A DNA stretch of 64,000 bases from Chitinophagales bacterium (GTDB taxonomy: Bacteria; Bacteroidota; Bacteroidia; Chitinophagales; JADIYW01), in NCBI GenBank assembly GCA_019694955.1, contig JAIBAX010000010.1:1-64000 (forward strand). The letters run 5' to 3'. The notes beneath the pieces were generated by a model. That model did no database searches and was not told where the DNA came from. It saw nothing but the letters and a program-made list of their open reading frames with translations. Both the position numbers and the translations under genes were made by a program. Positions 26,474 to 34,999 of the stretch are shown here, piece after piece. Position 1 is the stretch's first letter. Each line of letters opens with the position of its first letter.

Positions 26474-26481
26474 CAAATATA
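26474..26481 (-). promoter_or_regulatory. -7 element of the polysaccharide operon
   Basis: TATATTTG on the minus strand matches TAnnTTTG, 30 nt before the ATG at 26443. A TTTG further upstream is 24 nt away, slightly too far, so the -33 element is uncertain. It would drive all genes from 26443 down to 18524. Confidence 0.45.
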
Positions 26482-26606
26482 AGATAGTTCCTTCAAAAAA
26501 TATTCCAAATGTGAAAAAACTATCTTAATTAAAGTACTTGTTTTTAATTGAATGGTTGTTTCGAAGAAATAAAAAAATTAAAAATTGTAGTTTTACCCAA
26601 GAAATT

Positions 26607-27812
26607 ATGATGTATATCCTATATAAAATAGCAATCTTTCTCCTGCCTATTGCATTCAAAATCTCAGGCTTTCTGGGAAACAAAAAGGTATTGGAACGAA
26701 AAAAAATATTGAAACATCAACAAATTCAACACACTGTAAGAACTATTTGGGTACATGCCGCCTCTTCCGGAGAAATGATGACTGCAATTCCCTTGTTAGA
26801 GAAACTTCAAGAAAAAACAGGCTTGCCAATTGTTTGTAGTTTTTTTTCACCTTCAGGTTATAATTTTTTTTTAACCCATCCCCTTCCACAGAAATGCCTG
26901 ATTTTACCCTTGCCAACGGAAACGAATATTGCCCAATTTATTCAACAAATTAATCCAGAAATTTGCCTTTGGATGAAAAATGAATTCTGGTTGGAATATC
27001 TGCAAAAAATCCATAAAATGAATATTCCACTGTACTGGATTGATGTTAATTTAAAAAATAAATTAAACATTTTTAATAAATTAATTTTCAGTAATTTATA
27101 TTTATTTAATAAAATATTTACATTAAATAAAAATTTGCCAAATTCTCCTCAAATCATGCAAACAAATACCCTTAAATTTGATAGCGTTTTACCACTGTTT
27201 GACAATATCTTTGAACACCCAAAATTGGAAAAGTACGCAAAAAACAAAACAACGATTATACTTGGGAGTTGCCATGCTAAAGATATAAATATCTGGATTG
27301 ATTATGCTTTTAAATATCCAAAGCAGTTTTCCAATATCAACTGGATAATAGCACCACATGAACCGCAAGATATTTCTATAAAAAACATGCTGCGAAGATT
27401 CCCTTATTATACCTACTCATCTGCTAATTTTTTGTCCAATATAATTTACGTTGACACCATCGGCGATTTACGATATTTATACAAATTTACCGATGGAGCC
27501 TTTATTGGCGGGGGCTTTAATAAAGGTGTTCATAACGTTTTGGAAGCGGCTATTTATAGTGTATCTGTATGTTTTGGTCCTCACTACAAATCTTTTCCTG
27601 AGGCAACAACCCTACTAGAAAATAATTTGGCCATGGAAATACATTCCGTAGAAGATTTCTCGCTGTTTATCGAAAAGTTCATCCCTGAAAAGAAAACAAC
27701 CTCAAATGCACTGGCACATACAAATCCTTCATTTTTCGGAAGCACACATCATGTATTTTCAGAGATAATGGTTGATTATGAACGACTATCCGCCAAATTT
27801 CTTCGCCACTAA
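26607..27812 (+). CDS. waaA: 3-deoxy-D-manno-octulosonic-acid transferase
   Basis: WaaA/KdtA adds Kdo to lipid A at the inner membrane. From ATG 26607 the protein has 401 aa, beginning with a membrane-anchoring helix (MMYILYKIAIFLLPIAFKIS), which decides the start against a longer frame from 26538. The family pattern TIWVHAASSGEMMTAIPLLE carries the catalytic Glu. The C-terminal GT-B half has DGAFIGGGFNKGVHNVLEAA, the nucleotide-binding region. Codon use is more AT-rich in the central part (lysine/asparagine runs). The 3' end overlaps the convergent gene at 27786 by 27 bp. Confidence 0.93.
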   Translation: MMYILYKIAIFLLPIAFKISGFLGNKKVLERKKILKHQQIQHTVRTIWVHAASSGEMMTAIPLLEKLQEKTGLPIVCSFFSPSGYNFFLTHPLPQKCLILPLPTETNIAQFIQQINPEICLWMKNEFWLEYLQKIHKMNIPLYWIDVNLKNKLNIFNKLIFSNLYLFNKIFTLNKNLPNSPQIMQTNTLKFDSVLPLFDNIFEHPKLEKYAKNKTTIILGSCHAKDINIWIDYAFKYPKQFSNINWIIAPHEPQDISIKNMLRRFPYYTYSSANFLSNIIYVDTIGDLRYLYKFTDGAFIGGGFNKGVHNVLEAAIYSVSVCFGPHYKSFPEATTLLENNLAMEIHSVEDFSLFIEKFIPEKKTTSNALAHTNPSFFGSTHHVFSEIMVDYERLSAKFLRH

Positions 27813-28697
27813 TTCATAAAATCTGCTGGCAGTTTGCGTTTTTTCTTTCCATTTGTACTGCTCAAAGTATTGCGCATTAATAAAATTTATGGCCTCTTCC
27901 TCGGAATTCAACTGATCAATAGTCGTAATAGCGGCAGCAAAAAGTTCAGCATTGCCATCAAACAAGTCCTTTAGAAAAGAAATCTTATCATTAAATGTAA
28001 CTGAATCCTTAAAAGGCTTTGTTATCAGTGAATTAAAATCCTTTTCCTTACCCTTCTTTTCCCTTAGCAAATCATTCATGGTTGGAACATATTCTTCTTC
28101 CTTCGCAAGCACATGCTTTACTTCCGGTATTTTTTCTTCAGTTGGGACATTAGGGATTTTTAAATCTTGATTATCAACGATTTCCACAGCCTTATCTACG
28201 ATACTCTCTTCTCCGGGTTCAATAAAAAGATGTGTTTCCTTTTTAATTTCCTTCTTTTGCTTTAGCAACTCAAATATCTCATCAGCGGCGGTTTTTTCAA
28301 TAATTTTTTCTTCTTTTTCTACCTCATTAACTTGCTTTTGTATTTCTACAACTTCTTTATCTTCCGGCTTCCGATCTGCAAAAGGTGCGTACTTCTTGTC
28401 GATTGTTTCGTTAAAAGCAGATTGCAAATCCTTCCATTCCTCCTGCTTAGGTGTCACAATTAATGTCGGTTCCTTTTCTTTATGCACCTTCTGCACCACG
28501 ATTTCTTGTTCATCATCATTTGCAACGCCACTGACTTTTGCAATTTCTTGGTATTTAAGCAGAATTTTTTTCAAATAGTCTTTGATCAGCTCCTTTTCTG
28601 CCATTGAAATCTGTCCCTCATCAGCAATAGTACGATTGATATTCGTAATTAATTGAAAAAGATTTTCAATTTTAGCTATTTCTTGTTTGATATCCAT
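27786..28697 (-). CDS. Hypothetical charged protein with conserved C-terminal helical domain
   Basis: The 303-aa product has no known enzyme motif. Residues 1-60 are helical (YQEIAKV), residues about 70-215 are low-complexity and very rich in Glu, Lys and Val, probably disordered, and the last 70 residues (FNDKISFLKDLFDGNAELFA, then EEAINFINAQYFEQYKWKEK) form a compact helical module that I recognise as recurring in Bacteroidota proteins of unknown function. It has no signal peptide. It converges on waaA with a 27-bp overlap and is divergent from tdk. The linker plus small domain suggests a scaffold or adaptor, but that is speculation. Confidence 0.7.
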   Translation of the reverse strand: MDIKQEIAKIENLFQLITNINRTIADEGQISMAEKELIKDYLKKILLKYQEIAKVSGVANDDEQEIVVQKVHKEKEPTLIVTPKQEEWKDLQSAFNETIDKKYAPFADRKPEDKEVVEIQKQVNEVEKEEKIIEKTAADEIFELLKQKKEIKKETHLFIEPGEESIVDKAVEIVDNQDLKIPNVPTEEKIPEVKHVLAKEEEYVPTMNDLLREKKGKEKDFNSLITKPFKDSVTFNDKISFLKDLFDGNAELFAAAITTIDQLNSEEEAINFINAQYFEQYKWKEKTQTASRFYELVAKKFGG

Positions 28698-28716
28698 ATC
28701 TTTTTTAATAGTTTTG
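28686..28716 (+). promoter_or_regulatory. Promoter of tdk
   Basis: TTTG at 28686-28689 and TAGTTTTG at 28709-28716 are separated by 19 nt. The -33 element overlaps the first codons of the divergent gene ending upstream at 28697. Confidence 0.65.
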
Positions 28717-28744
28717 GCTAAAATACAAAGTTTCCGGAATAATC

Positions 28745-29317
28745 ATGTTTATAGAACCGCAAAGAAATATTAAATCTGGTTGGATAGAAGTCGTTTGTGG
28801 CTCCATGTTCTCCGGAAAAACAGAAGAATTGATACGCAGACTCAAAAGAGCTATGATTGCGAATCAGAAAGTTGAAATTTTTAAGCCCGCTATAGATACA
28901 AGATATGATGAAACGAACATTGTTTCTCACAATGCTAACCTCATTCCATCTACACCTGTTCCAAATTCGCAGAGTATATTATTACTTACGGGAGATGTCG
29001 AAGTAATTGGCATTGATGAAGCACAATTTTTTGATAATCAACTAGCAGAAGTCTGTGAAACACTTGCTAATAGAGGTATTAGAGTAATTGTTGCTGGTTT
29101 GGATATGGATTTCAAAGGCAATCCTTTTGGACCCATCCCAGCATTACTCGCAAAAGCTGAATATGTAACAAAGGTACATGCCATTTGCATGCGTTGTGGT
29201 GGTATTGCCAGCTATTCGTTTCGCCTTGTAAAAGAAGACAGCACCGTATTATTAGGAGAAAAGGAAAGTTATGAACCTCGGTGTAGACAATGTTTTGTCG
29301 AAGGCATTTCAACCTAG
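28745..29317 (+). CDS. tdk: Thymidine kinase
   Basis: Tdk phosphorylates thymidine in the salvage pathway. The 190-aa protein is a standard type II TK: P-loop [19 protein letters not shown] (about 21-39), Walker B-like [11 protein letters not shown] with the catalytic Glu region, lasso segment, and a zinc ribbon with CMRCGG and CRQCF. The TAG stop (29315-29317) directly abuts a partial copy of the MITE-like repeat (GCATTAGAAATTTACTGC). It has its own promoter. Confidence 0.96.
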   Translation: MFIEPQRNIKSGWIEVVCGSMFSGKTEELIRRLKRAMIANQKVEIFKPAIDTRYDETNIVSHNANLIPSTPVPNSQSILLLTGDVEVIGIDEAQFFDNQLAEVCETLANRGIRVIVAGLDMDFKGNPFGPIPALLAKAEYVTKVHAICMRCGGIASYSFRLVKEDSTVLLGEKESYEPRCRQCFVEGIST

Positions 29318-29343
29318 CATTAGAAATTTACTGCAAGAAAATT
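29317..29343 (+). repeat. Partial copy of the MITE-like element
   Basis: GCATTAGAAATTTACTGCAA and the next 7 bases are identical to the inner left end of the element at 31161 (31173-31199). Its outer end is shortened to AACCTA. The element breaks off after 27 bp. Confidence 0.65.
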
Positions 29344-29367
29344 CTAAAGCTGGATTCAAATTAAATT

Positions 29368-29400
29368 AACCTCGAGGGTTGAAAACAACCTCGGAGGTTA
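29368..29400. repeat. CCTCGAGG-type palindrome, copy 1
   Basis: AACCTCGAGGGTTG and CAACCTCGGAGGTT form a hairpin with an AAAA loop. It lies in the convergent gap between tdk and aroK and may act as a bidirectional terminator, though it lacks a long T run. Confidence 0.6.
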
Positions 29401-29481
29401 TATTCCATCCAAACATAAAAATAAATAATTAATATTCAGTTAGTTGTAAAAATATCAGTGCATAAAAATCTAACGACGACA

Positions 29482-29544
29482 GTCAACCCTCGAGGTTGAC
29501 TATATATATCAACCTCCGAGGTTGATTCCATTCAACCCTCGAGG
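29482..29544. repeat. CCTCGAGG-type palindromes, three further arms overlapping aroK
   Basis: GTCAACCCTCGAGGTTGAC (29482-29500, self-complementary apart from its middle), TCAACCTCCGAGGTTGA (29509-29525) and CAACCCTCGAGG (29533-29544) follow each other. The last one supplies the final codons (LEG and stop) of the minus-strand aroK gene. Confidence 0.7.
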
Positions 29545-30032
29545 TGCAGCAATTTCACTAAGTCTTCGGCATACATATCTCCAGCTTTTATCTTAGCTTG
29601 CTCATAGTATCGACTTCTTTCTGCGAGTTTCATATCATAAAATGTAGAGACTTCCTCATCAGTCATACCCTTTAACAGCGGTCTTTTATGCTTCCCTTTC
29701 AGCAATTGCTGTAATGCTCTTTCTTTATTTCTGTTTAAATAGATGGTGATACCTTTGCTGTTCATGATATCCATATTATTGAAAAAACAAGGGGCACCGC
29801 CACCAGTTGCAATAACTAATCGTTGATTTTCAGCCACTTCCTCTATATATTTCTTTTCAAGCGCACGAAAATACATCTCACCATGTCGTTCAAATATTTC
29901 AGGAATACTCATTTTTTCCTGCTCTTCAATGTACTTATCCATATCTACAAACGAATAATCCAGCATTTGCGCCAAACTCTTTCCGGTATAAGATTTACCA
30001 CAACCCATAAAACCAACCAAAAAAATAAGCAT
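29532..30032 (-). CDS. aroK: Shikimate kinase
   Basis: The enzyme phosphorylates shikimate in aromatic amino-acid synthesis. The 166-aa protein has P-loop GFMGCGKSYTGKSLA (about 7-21), the shikimate-binding DMDKYIEEQ, the RxxE-type FRALEKKYIEE and the ATGGGAPCF loop. The lid includes HKRPLLKG. Its last residues, LHLEG, come from a CCTCGAGG palindrome, so the native end has been replaced or extended by repeat sequence. The start is 12 nt downstream of the permease stop, so the two may be one transcript. Confidence 0.94.
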   Translation of the reverse strand: MLIFLVGFMGCGKSYTGKSLAQMLDYSFVDMDKYIEEQEKMSIPEIFERHGEMYFRALEKKYIEEVAENQRLVIATGGGAPCFFNNMDIMNSKGITIYLNRNKERALQQLLKGKHKRPLLKGMTDEEVSTFYDMKLAERSRYYEQAKIKAGDMYAEDLVKLLHLEG

Positions 30033-30044
30033 GTTGAATATTTA

Positions 30045-31100
30045 CTATTTCACAGATATACGCGGATCCAGAACAGCATATAAAATATCCACTAAGATAT
30101 TGATGATCACAAAGATAAACGCTGTATATAAAACGGCACCCATAGTGATGGGAAAATCAAATTTCAATAGTGAATCTACGGCTTCCAAACCTAATCCTCT
30201 GATACCAAACTGATACTCCACAAAGAATGCCCCTGCTAAAAGCGCTGCAAACCAACCCGAAACGGTTGTTACAACAGGATTCAACGCATTTCTAAGTGCA
30301 TGTTTATATAATATTTTGCCAAAAGCCAAACCCTTTGCCTTCGCCGTCCGAATATAATCCTGATTCAACACCTCTAGCATAGAAGTCCTCGTCAGCTGAA
30401 AAATAATCCCGATAGGTCTTGTTCCAAGGGCGATAGTTGGCAAAATCAGGTTCTTTATCGATAAAAAGCGATTGCCGAAATCATCCATTTCAAACAGTCC
30501 TCCCGTCTGGTTCAAACCTGTAATATCTGCCAAAACATTTCCAAAAAAATGACTTAGCAGAATGGCAGAAAGATAGGAAGGGATAGAAATACCCAGCTGA
30601 GAAAATGCCATTAAAAAACTATCTAGCCATGAATGTTGACGTATCGCAGCAATGATACCGAACAAAATTCCTAAGAAAGTAGCAATTAACATAGATGCTA
30701 CCGCCAAAATTATAGTTTGCGGCATTGCCTCTCCCAAGACTTCTGACACAGGTCTTTTCGTTTGATATGATCTTCTTAAGTAAGGCGCTTTTAATACCAA
30801 TGCTTCTTTTCCAAAGGGAATCAACTTCAAGTACTTATATTTTTCTTTGGCTTCCAAATTGTTCTCATGAATAGCGATTGGGCTGATATCATTCAGATAC
30901 ATCGCAAACTGAACAGGCATAGGTTTATCCAAACCTAATTCCTTATTAATCGCCTCCACGGACTCGACATCCGCACGTTGCCCTAACGTCAACCGTGCCG
31001 GATCAACTGGTAAGATATTAAACAAGGTAAAAACTACCGTAACAACTCCAACCATTACTAATATCCCGTATCCCAAACGTTTAAGTATGAATTGTATCAT
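30045..31100 (-). CDS. ABC transporter permease, oligopeptide/dipeptide (DppB/OppB) type
   Basis: The 351-aa inner-membrane protein has the first helix typical of DppB/OppB (MIQFILKRLGYGILVMVGVV), the sequence FNILPVDPARLTLGQRAD near the N-terminus, five further helices and the coupling-helix motif RTAKAKGLAFGKILYKHALR (EAA-like, with G) in the C-terminal half, ending in LVDILYAVLDPRI. Substrate-binding protein, ATPase and second permease are not adjacent, so it is an orphan half of a peptide importer. The minus-strand ATG is preceded by TACATTCG at 4 nt. aroK follows. Confidence 0.93.
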   Translation of the reverse strand: MIQFILKRLGYGILVMVGVVTVVFTLFNILPVDPARLTLGQRADVESVEAINKELGLDKPMPVQFAMYLNDISPIAIHENNLEAKEKYKYLKLIPFGKEALVLKAPYLRRSYQTKRPVSEVLGEAMPQTIILAVASMLIATFLGILFGIIAAIRQHSWLDSFLMAFSQLGISIPSYLSAILLSHFFGNVLADITGLNQTGGLFEMDDFGNRFLSIKNLILPTIALGTRPIGIIFQLTRTSMLEVLNQDYIRTAKAKGLAFGKILYKHALRNALNPVVTTVSGWFAALLAGAFFVEYQFGIRGLGLEAVDSLLKFDFPITMGAVLYTAFIFVIINILVDILYAVLDPRISVK

Positions 31101-31160
31101 GCAACGAATGTACGAAGATTTTATAAAATTACAATACGATAGGATTTCATACCTTCATCC

Positions 31161-31279
31161 AACCCTGAAAAAGCATTAGAAATTTACTGCAAGAAAATTT
31201 TACTTCATATCTATTTCTGTACTCATAGCTATTTTGTATAATTTCCTTTCGTCACAAAGTCTAACACTTTTTCTGGGTT
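31161..31279 (-). mobile_element. MITE-like element, 119 bp, intact ends
   Basis: The ends AACCCTGAAAAAGCATTAGA and TCTAACACTTTTTCTGGGTT are inverted repeats of about 20 bp. The interior matches 5097-5272 in reverse (GCATAGCTATTTTGTATAAT region near 31225-31245) but lacks the nested hairpin. On the minus strand it encodes the same short C-terminal reading (PEKVLDFVTKGNYTK then stop). It sits between two divergently placed genes, upstream of the pectinacetylesterase-like gene. The flanking bases give no clear target duplication. Confidence 0.65.
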
Positions 31280-31317
31280 CAATTTTGTTTATTTATTTCA
31301 GAAAATATCACAAAAAT

Positions 31318-31347
31318 TTTGTTCTATAATTAAAAAATCTATATTTG
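31318..31347 (+). promoter_or_regulatory. Promoter of the pectinacetylesterase-like gene
   Basis: TTTG at 31318-31321 and TATATTTG at 31340-31347 are separated by 18 nt; the ATG at 31374 is 26 nt downstream. Confidence 0.65.
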
Positions 31348-31373
31348 TAACCATTACCAACTAATTAAAAATA

Positions 31374-32477
31374 ATGAGAAGACAACATGTAATTTGGTGT
31401 TTACTTTCTCTTTTGCTGATTACCTGTAAAAAAGAAGAGGAAACTACTTTCGACCATCCATTTCTAAATTTTGAAAATGAATATAAGCAAACGCATTGGG
31501 TAGATGTACCCGGTATGATTTGTAGGGATAGTTCTCCTACTGGTGTCGGAGTTCGCTTAGCGAATACAAAAAAACTTGCCATTTACATCAATGGTGGTGG
31601 GGCATGCTTCAATGCCGAAACTTGTGCCGGAAACCCTTATAAATTTACTGAAACTGACTGGACAAATCTACAAAATAATGTAGGCAATCCCGGAATATTC
31701 AATCCGGATGATGAACGCAATCCACTGAAGGATTTTTCCTTAATTTTTGTTCCCTATTGCACTGGAGATGTACACAGTGGTACGCTGCTCAATGGCAAAG
31801 CAATCGATGTGCCGGGCAAACAGCGCTACGTAGGTGCCATCAACTTTCAAAAAGCTATGGATTTTATTGAACCTTATTTCCAGCATGAGGGAGTTGACGA
31901 GATTGTCTTGTTTGGTCTAAGTGCAGGTGGTTATGGCGTATATATTAATTTTCTGGAAGTCATTAAAAGGTTTCCAGGAGTAAAAATTACCGTCATCAAT
32001 GATTCTGGACCCTTATTCAGTGATGCTCAGGCATTCTCCCCATGCCTTCAAGCAGGTTTTACGCTCGTATTTGGACTACCACTACCCAAAGATTTATTAG
32101 GTTGCTGTGGAAACCCTTCTTTAGGACTGGCAAATGTGTATGAATACTCTGGAACTAAATATCCTGATGCCAATTTCGGATTTCTTTCCGCTTACGAAGA
32201 TGCTACTTCACGATTCTTCCTCAGTTTTGGGTATGATAATTGCCAAGGCGCTCCCGGCAATCAGCTTCCGGCAGACGTATTCCACCATGCACTCATTTCC
32301 CTAACCGAAGATATCATCAAACCCAAAAGTACTTGGTCGACATTTTTTATAAACGGAACATCGCATACTATGTTAGCAGATGATGCCTTATTTTATGAAA
32401 AGAAAGTCGGTGGTATGTATTTATATGAATGGGTAGATAAATTAATGAAGGGAGAACGCATGCATGTAACAGAATAG
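31374..32477 (+). CDS. Pectinacetylesterase/Notum-family lipoprotein
   Basis: The 367-aa protein is predicted to be an outer lipoprotein: the signal peptide ends in LLLITC, with the lipidated Cys near residue 18 followed by KKEEE. The mature part matches the PAE/Notum esterase family: INGGGACFNAETCAGNP (oxyanion loop with disulfide cysteines), the nucleophile in LFGLSAGGYGVYINF, and a late NGTSHTMLADD with the catalytic His. In plants the family deacetylates pectin; in bacteria substrates vary, so an acetyl-ester polysaccharide hydrolase is a reasonable guess. It is monocistronic with its own promoter. Confidence 0.85.
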   Translation: MRRQHVIWCLLSLLLITCKKEEETTFDHPFLNFENEYKQTHWVDVPGMICRDSSPTGVGVRLANTKKLAIYINGGGACFNAETCAGNPYKFTETDWTNLQNNVGNPGIFNPDDERNPLKDFSLIFVPYCTGDVHSGTLLNGKAIDVPGKQRYVGAINFQKAMDFIEPYFQHEGVDEIVLFGLSAGGYGVYINFLEVIKRFPGVKITVINDSGPLFSDAQAFSPCLQAGFTLVFGLPLPKDLLGCCGNPSLGLANVYEYSGTKYPDANFGFLSAYEDATSRFFLSFGYDNCQGAPGNQLPADVFHHALISLTEDIIKPKSTWSTFFINGTSHTMLADDALFYEKKVGGMYLYEWVDKLMKGERMHVTE

Positions 32478-32494
32478 AAAAGTTACTACCTTTT

Positions 32495-33049
32495 CTAATT
32501 TTCTTCTCCAATTTTAATCATGGCAAATATGCTGTAATTCACTATATCTTGATAATGACCTTCCACCCCTTCGGAAACCAGTGTTTTTCCCATATTGTCC
32601 TCGATCTGCTTGATGCGATGGAGTTTTGTCAAAATCATATCCGTATCTGAACTGATACGCATTTCGCGCCATGCTTCGCCATAATCGTGGTTTTTTGCCA
32701 GCATAAGATCTTTGACAACCTGATATTGCTCGTCATACAATTCCATAACACGCTCTTCACTCAACTCTATGGGCTCCGAGTCGTTGATTTTCAACTGAAT
32801 AAGTGCCATTATGCCGTAGTTCACACAAGCTTCAAAAGCCGCTTCTATGGACTCATCTACTTTCTGTGTTCCCTTTTCATCAATGGTTCTGATGCGTTTT
32901 GCCTTGATATACAACTGGTCAGTAATAGATTTTGGTCGCAACATCCGCCAAGAAGTGCCATAATCCCTAGTTTTCTTTACAAAAACATCACGACATTTGG
33001 CAAAAGCTGCATCATACTGTTTTAGCGTGCGTTGAACATTCCTTTCCAT
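32495..33049 (-). CDS. DUF1599 (nucleotide-modification-associated) protein, duplicated
   Basis: The 184-aa protein contains two copies of the same helical unit: residues about 8-90 (VFVKKTRDYGTSWRMLRPKS, then YIKAKRIRTIDE) and about 100-180 (LMLAKNHDYGEAWREMRISS, then LTKLHRIKQIED). Each has the K-x-x-DYG-x-x-W-R-x-M/L-R core of DUF1599. I recall this Pfam family being linked to nucleotide modification, possibly under the name Nmad1, but here the gene is in a housekeeping context in Bacteroidota. It begins 3 nt after the DUF3817 stop and shares its promoter. Confidence 0.88.
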   Translation of the reverse strand: MERNVQRTLKQYDAAFAKCRDVFVKKTRDYGTSWRMLRPKSITDQLYIKAKRIRTIDEKGTQKVDESIEAAFEACVNYGIMALIQLKINDSEPIELSEERVMELYDEQYQVVKDLMLAKNHDYGEAWREMRISSDTDMILTKLHRIKQIEDNMGKTLVSEGVEGHYQDIVNYSIFAMIKIGEEN

Positions 33050-33052
33050 AAC

Positions 33053-33349
33053 TTATCCTACCAATCTTCTTAGAAAAAATGTACCAAAGGGAATGATGGA
33101 ATACAATACAGCCATCAAGGAGTTTTTTATGGATATTTGCTTATTTTGATAGAGAATAACGATCGTTATCATGAAAAGAATGAATAAAAAACCATGCAAC
33201 ATTCCAGCGATACGCACTGCCTCCGGGTGGTGGAAAACATACTTTAACGGCATTGCAATAAATAATAATACCAAAAAGCTATATCCTTCTAATTTTCCTA
33301 TTGTAAGAAAATTCTTGAGCGCATCTTCTTTGCCAAATACCTTCTCCAT
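33053..33349 (-). CDS. DUF3817 membrane protein
   Basis: From ATG 33349 the protein has 98 aa with three membrane helices (SFLVLLFIAMPLKYVF; AGMLHGFLFILFMITIVIL; SLMAVLYSIIPFGTFFL) and the family's KLEGYSFL, HxxEA and HGFLF motifs. Its role is unknown; the family sits in the inner membrane. The longer frame from 33436 would start upstream of the promoter, so it is rejected. An exact TTTG-N18-TACCTTTG promoter ends 4 nt before the ATG, so the mRNA is probably leaderless. It is the first gene of a two-gene operon with DUF1599. Confidence 0.88.
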   Translation of the reverse strand: MEKVFGKEDALKNFLTIGKLEGYSFLVLLFIAMPLKYVFHHPEAVRIAGMLHGFLFILFMITIVILYQNKQISIKNSLMAVLYSIIPFGTFFLRRLVG

Positions 33350-33353
33350 GTTG

Positions 33354-33383
33354 CAAAGGTAGGATAATTGGAGTTGAAACAAA
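33354..33383 (-). promoter_or_regulatory. Promoter of DUF3817-DUF1599, 4 nt from ATG
   Basis: Minus strand TTTG (33383-33380) is followed after 18 nt by TACCTTTG (33361-33354) and then only GCAAC-type spacing of 4 nt to the ATG at 33349. It is the best-formed member of the short-leader class because both elements match. Confidence 0.7.
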
Positions 33384-33391
33384 AAAATATT

Positions 33392-33420
33392 AAAAAAAAA
33401 GCAGGACATACATCCTGCTT
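33392..33420 (-). terminator. Terminator after the lipoprotein gene
   Basis: Minus strand GCAGGA/TCCTGC stem (33418-33413 with 33406-33401) followed by a run of T (33400-33392). It ends the gene stopping at 33444 and lies against the DUF3817 promoter. Confidence 0.8.
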
Positions 33421-33443
33421 CAACAATTTTGTACATTATAACC

Positions 33444-34004
33444 TTATTGCTCGCCCATTTTTATTGGTCTATTGGGTTGATCAGCAACACCTATTTGCAA
33501 TACAGTACCATTTGAACCATTTTGATGTTTTACTTTTGCCCAACAATAATGCACACTATTCTCTGATCCTAACTTAGCCTTAAATGACATAAAGTAAGTT
33601 TTTTCTTCACTGAAATTAAAAAACTGCACATTATTACTCCATTTTGAGTTAACAATCTGTCCTCCGCCAAGTTCTCCAAAGGTAAGCCTTCTAATACCTT
33701 GTTCTTCCGAAGTAACATCTAAAACCGGAATGCCATATGCCAACACTCCACCAGATGCCCATGCAGTTGCCTCTGTTGAAAATGAATTACCTCCGATAAT
33801 TTTAAAATCATCGTCACCATCACTATCTAAGTCATAATTTAAATTATTACCACCAAAAATAAAGTCCCAATACCATTCTTCATTTACATTGATTACAGTA
33901 ACACTACTACCTTCTCCCGGAGAAATATCTGGTAAGTTCACACAAGAGTTAAATAAAAACATTGCAACGATTAAATACGTTAAATTTCGAATCCCCTTTT
34001 TCAT
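33444..34004 (-). CDS. Hypothetical lipoprotein
   Basis: The 186-aa product has a lipoprotein signal (MKKGIRNLTYLIVAMFLFNSC), with the lipidated Cys at residue 21. The mature part is beta-rich and has a calcium-loop-like DLDSDGDDDFKI, then GGGQIVNSKW and FMSFKAKLG. I do not recognise the domain; the pattern resembles small Bacteroidota surface lipoproteins of unknown role. On the minus strand TATCTTTG (34062-34055) is about 50 nt upstream of the ATG and could be its -7 element. It has a clear terminator. Confidence 0.7.
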   Translation of the reverse strand: MKKGIRNLTYLIVAMFLFNSCVNLPDISPGEGSSVTVINVNEEWYWDFIFGGNNLNYDLDSDGDDDFKIIGGNSFSTEATAWASGGVLAYGIPVLDVTSEEQGIRRLTFGELGGGQIVNSKWSNNVQFFNFSEEKTYFMSFKAKLGSENSVHYCWAKVKHQNGSNGTVLQIGVADQPNRPIKMGEQ

Positions 34005-34155
34005 AAATTGTAGTTTTAGTTAAAAAAATATTCACTTAATATCTAAGAATAATACAAAGATATATAGCTAAAATTAATCTTCCACTTACATTTTTAAGTT
34101 AAAATCGGATTTTTTTACACACTTTAAGGCATGTAAAAATATCAAGCAAGTCTGT

Positions 34156-34163
34156 TACTTTTG
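34156..34163 (+). promoter_or_regulatory. -7 element of folP
   Basis: TACTTTTG matches TAnnTTTG, 14 nt before the ATG at 34178. No good -33 TTG is seen. Confidence 0.45.
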
Positions 34164-34177
34164 TAACAAATACATAT

Positions 34178-34999
34178 ATGTCGATAAATACAAAAGGATT
34201 GCTCCTCGACTTTCGAGTTCCACAGGTAATGGCTATCATAAACCTCACCCCTGATTCTTTTTATGCCAATAGCAGAAAAATGGATGCTACTGCCCTATTG
34301 AGCGCAATAGAAAAACTCCTTCATGAAGGTGCTGCCATCATCGACATAGGTGCGGTGTCTTCTCGTCCAGGAGCAACATCCGTCTCGGAAGACGTTGAAT
34401 ATCAACGACTCATTCCGATAATAATACAGGTTGTTAAAGAATTTCCACAGGCAATCCTTTCTATTGACACTTTTCGTTCAAACATTGCAAAGGAAGCAAT
34501 CCTTCATGGCGCCGCTATCATTAACGATATCAGTGGCGGAGATTTAGACCCTGAAATGATACCAACCGTAGGTTCCTTAAATGTGCCTTACATATGTATG
34601 CATATGAAAGGTGTACCACAAAATATGCAAGACCAACCGGAATACGACAATCTTCTGCCGGAAATAAGCAATTATTTTATACGGAAAATTCAACAGTGTC
34701 GCGAATCCGGTATCAAAGATATCATACTAGATCCGGGATTTGGATTTGGAAAAACGATAGAACACAATTATGCGCTTTTAAAAAACCTACAAGCTTTTGA
34801 TTGGTTAGGTTGCCCGCTTCTTGTGGGCATTTCTCGAAAATCTATGATATATAAACTACTGGATATAACACCGGAAGAAAGTTTACCAGCCACAACAGCC
34901 TTACATCTTGCGGCATTGCAAAATGGTGCTTCCATCTTAAGGGTACATGATGTCAAAGAAGCTGTACAAGTTATAAAACTTTGGAAGTGTATAGCGTAG
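34178..34999 (+). CDS. folP: Dihydropteroate synthase
   Basis: FolP joins p-aminobenzoate to 6-hydroxymethyl-dihydropterin diphosphate. The 273-aa TIM barrel has MAIINLTPDSFYANSRK (loop 1, with N in place of G in the common DSF-x-DG), GAAIIDIGAVSSRPGA, SIDTFRSNIAKEA, INDISGGDLDPEM, CMHMKG, DPGFGFGKT and GISRKSMI. All catalytic regions are visible. The reading stops at 34999, just before the next repeat field. Confidence 0.95.
   Translation: MSINTKGLLLDFRVPQVMAIINLTPDSFYANSRKMDATALLSAIEKLLHEGAAIIDIGAVSSRPGATSVSEDVEYQRLIPIIIQVVKEFPQAILSIDTFRSNIAKEAILHGAAIINDISGGDLDPEMIPTVGSLNVPYICMHMKGVPQNMQDQPEYDNLLPEISNYFIRKIQQCRESGIKDIILDPGFGFGKTIEHNYALLKNLQAFDWLGCPLLVGISRKSMIYKLLDITPEESLPATTALHLAALQNGASILRVHDVKEAVQVIKLWKCIA

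Noticed and set aside
29368-29544. Attachment site or inverted-repeat pair of a prophage
   Set aside because: The palindromes are self-complementary hairpins close together, with no integrase or phage gene nearby.
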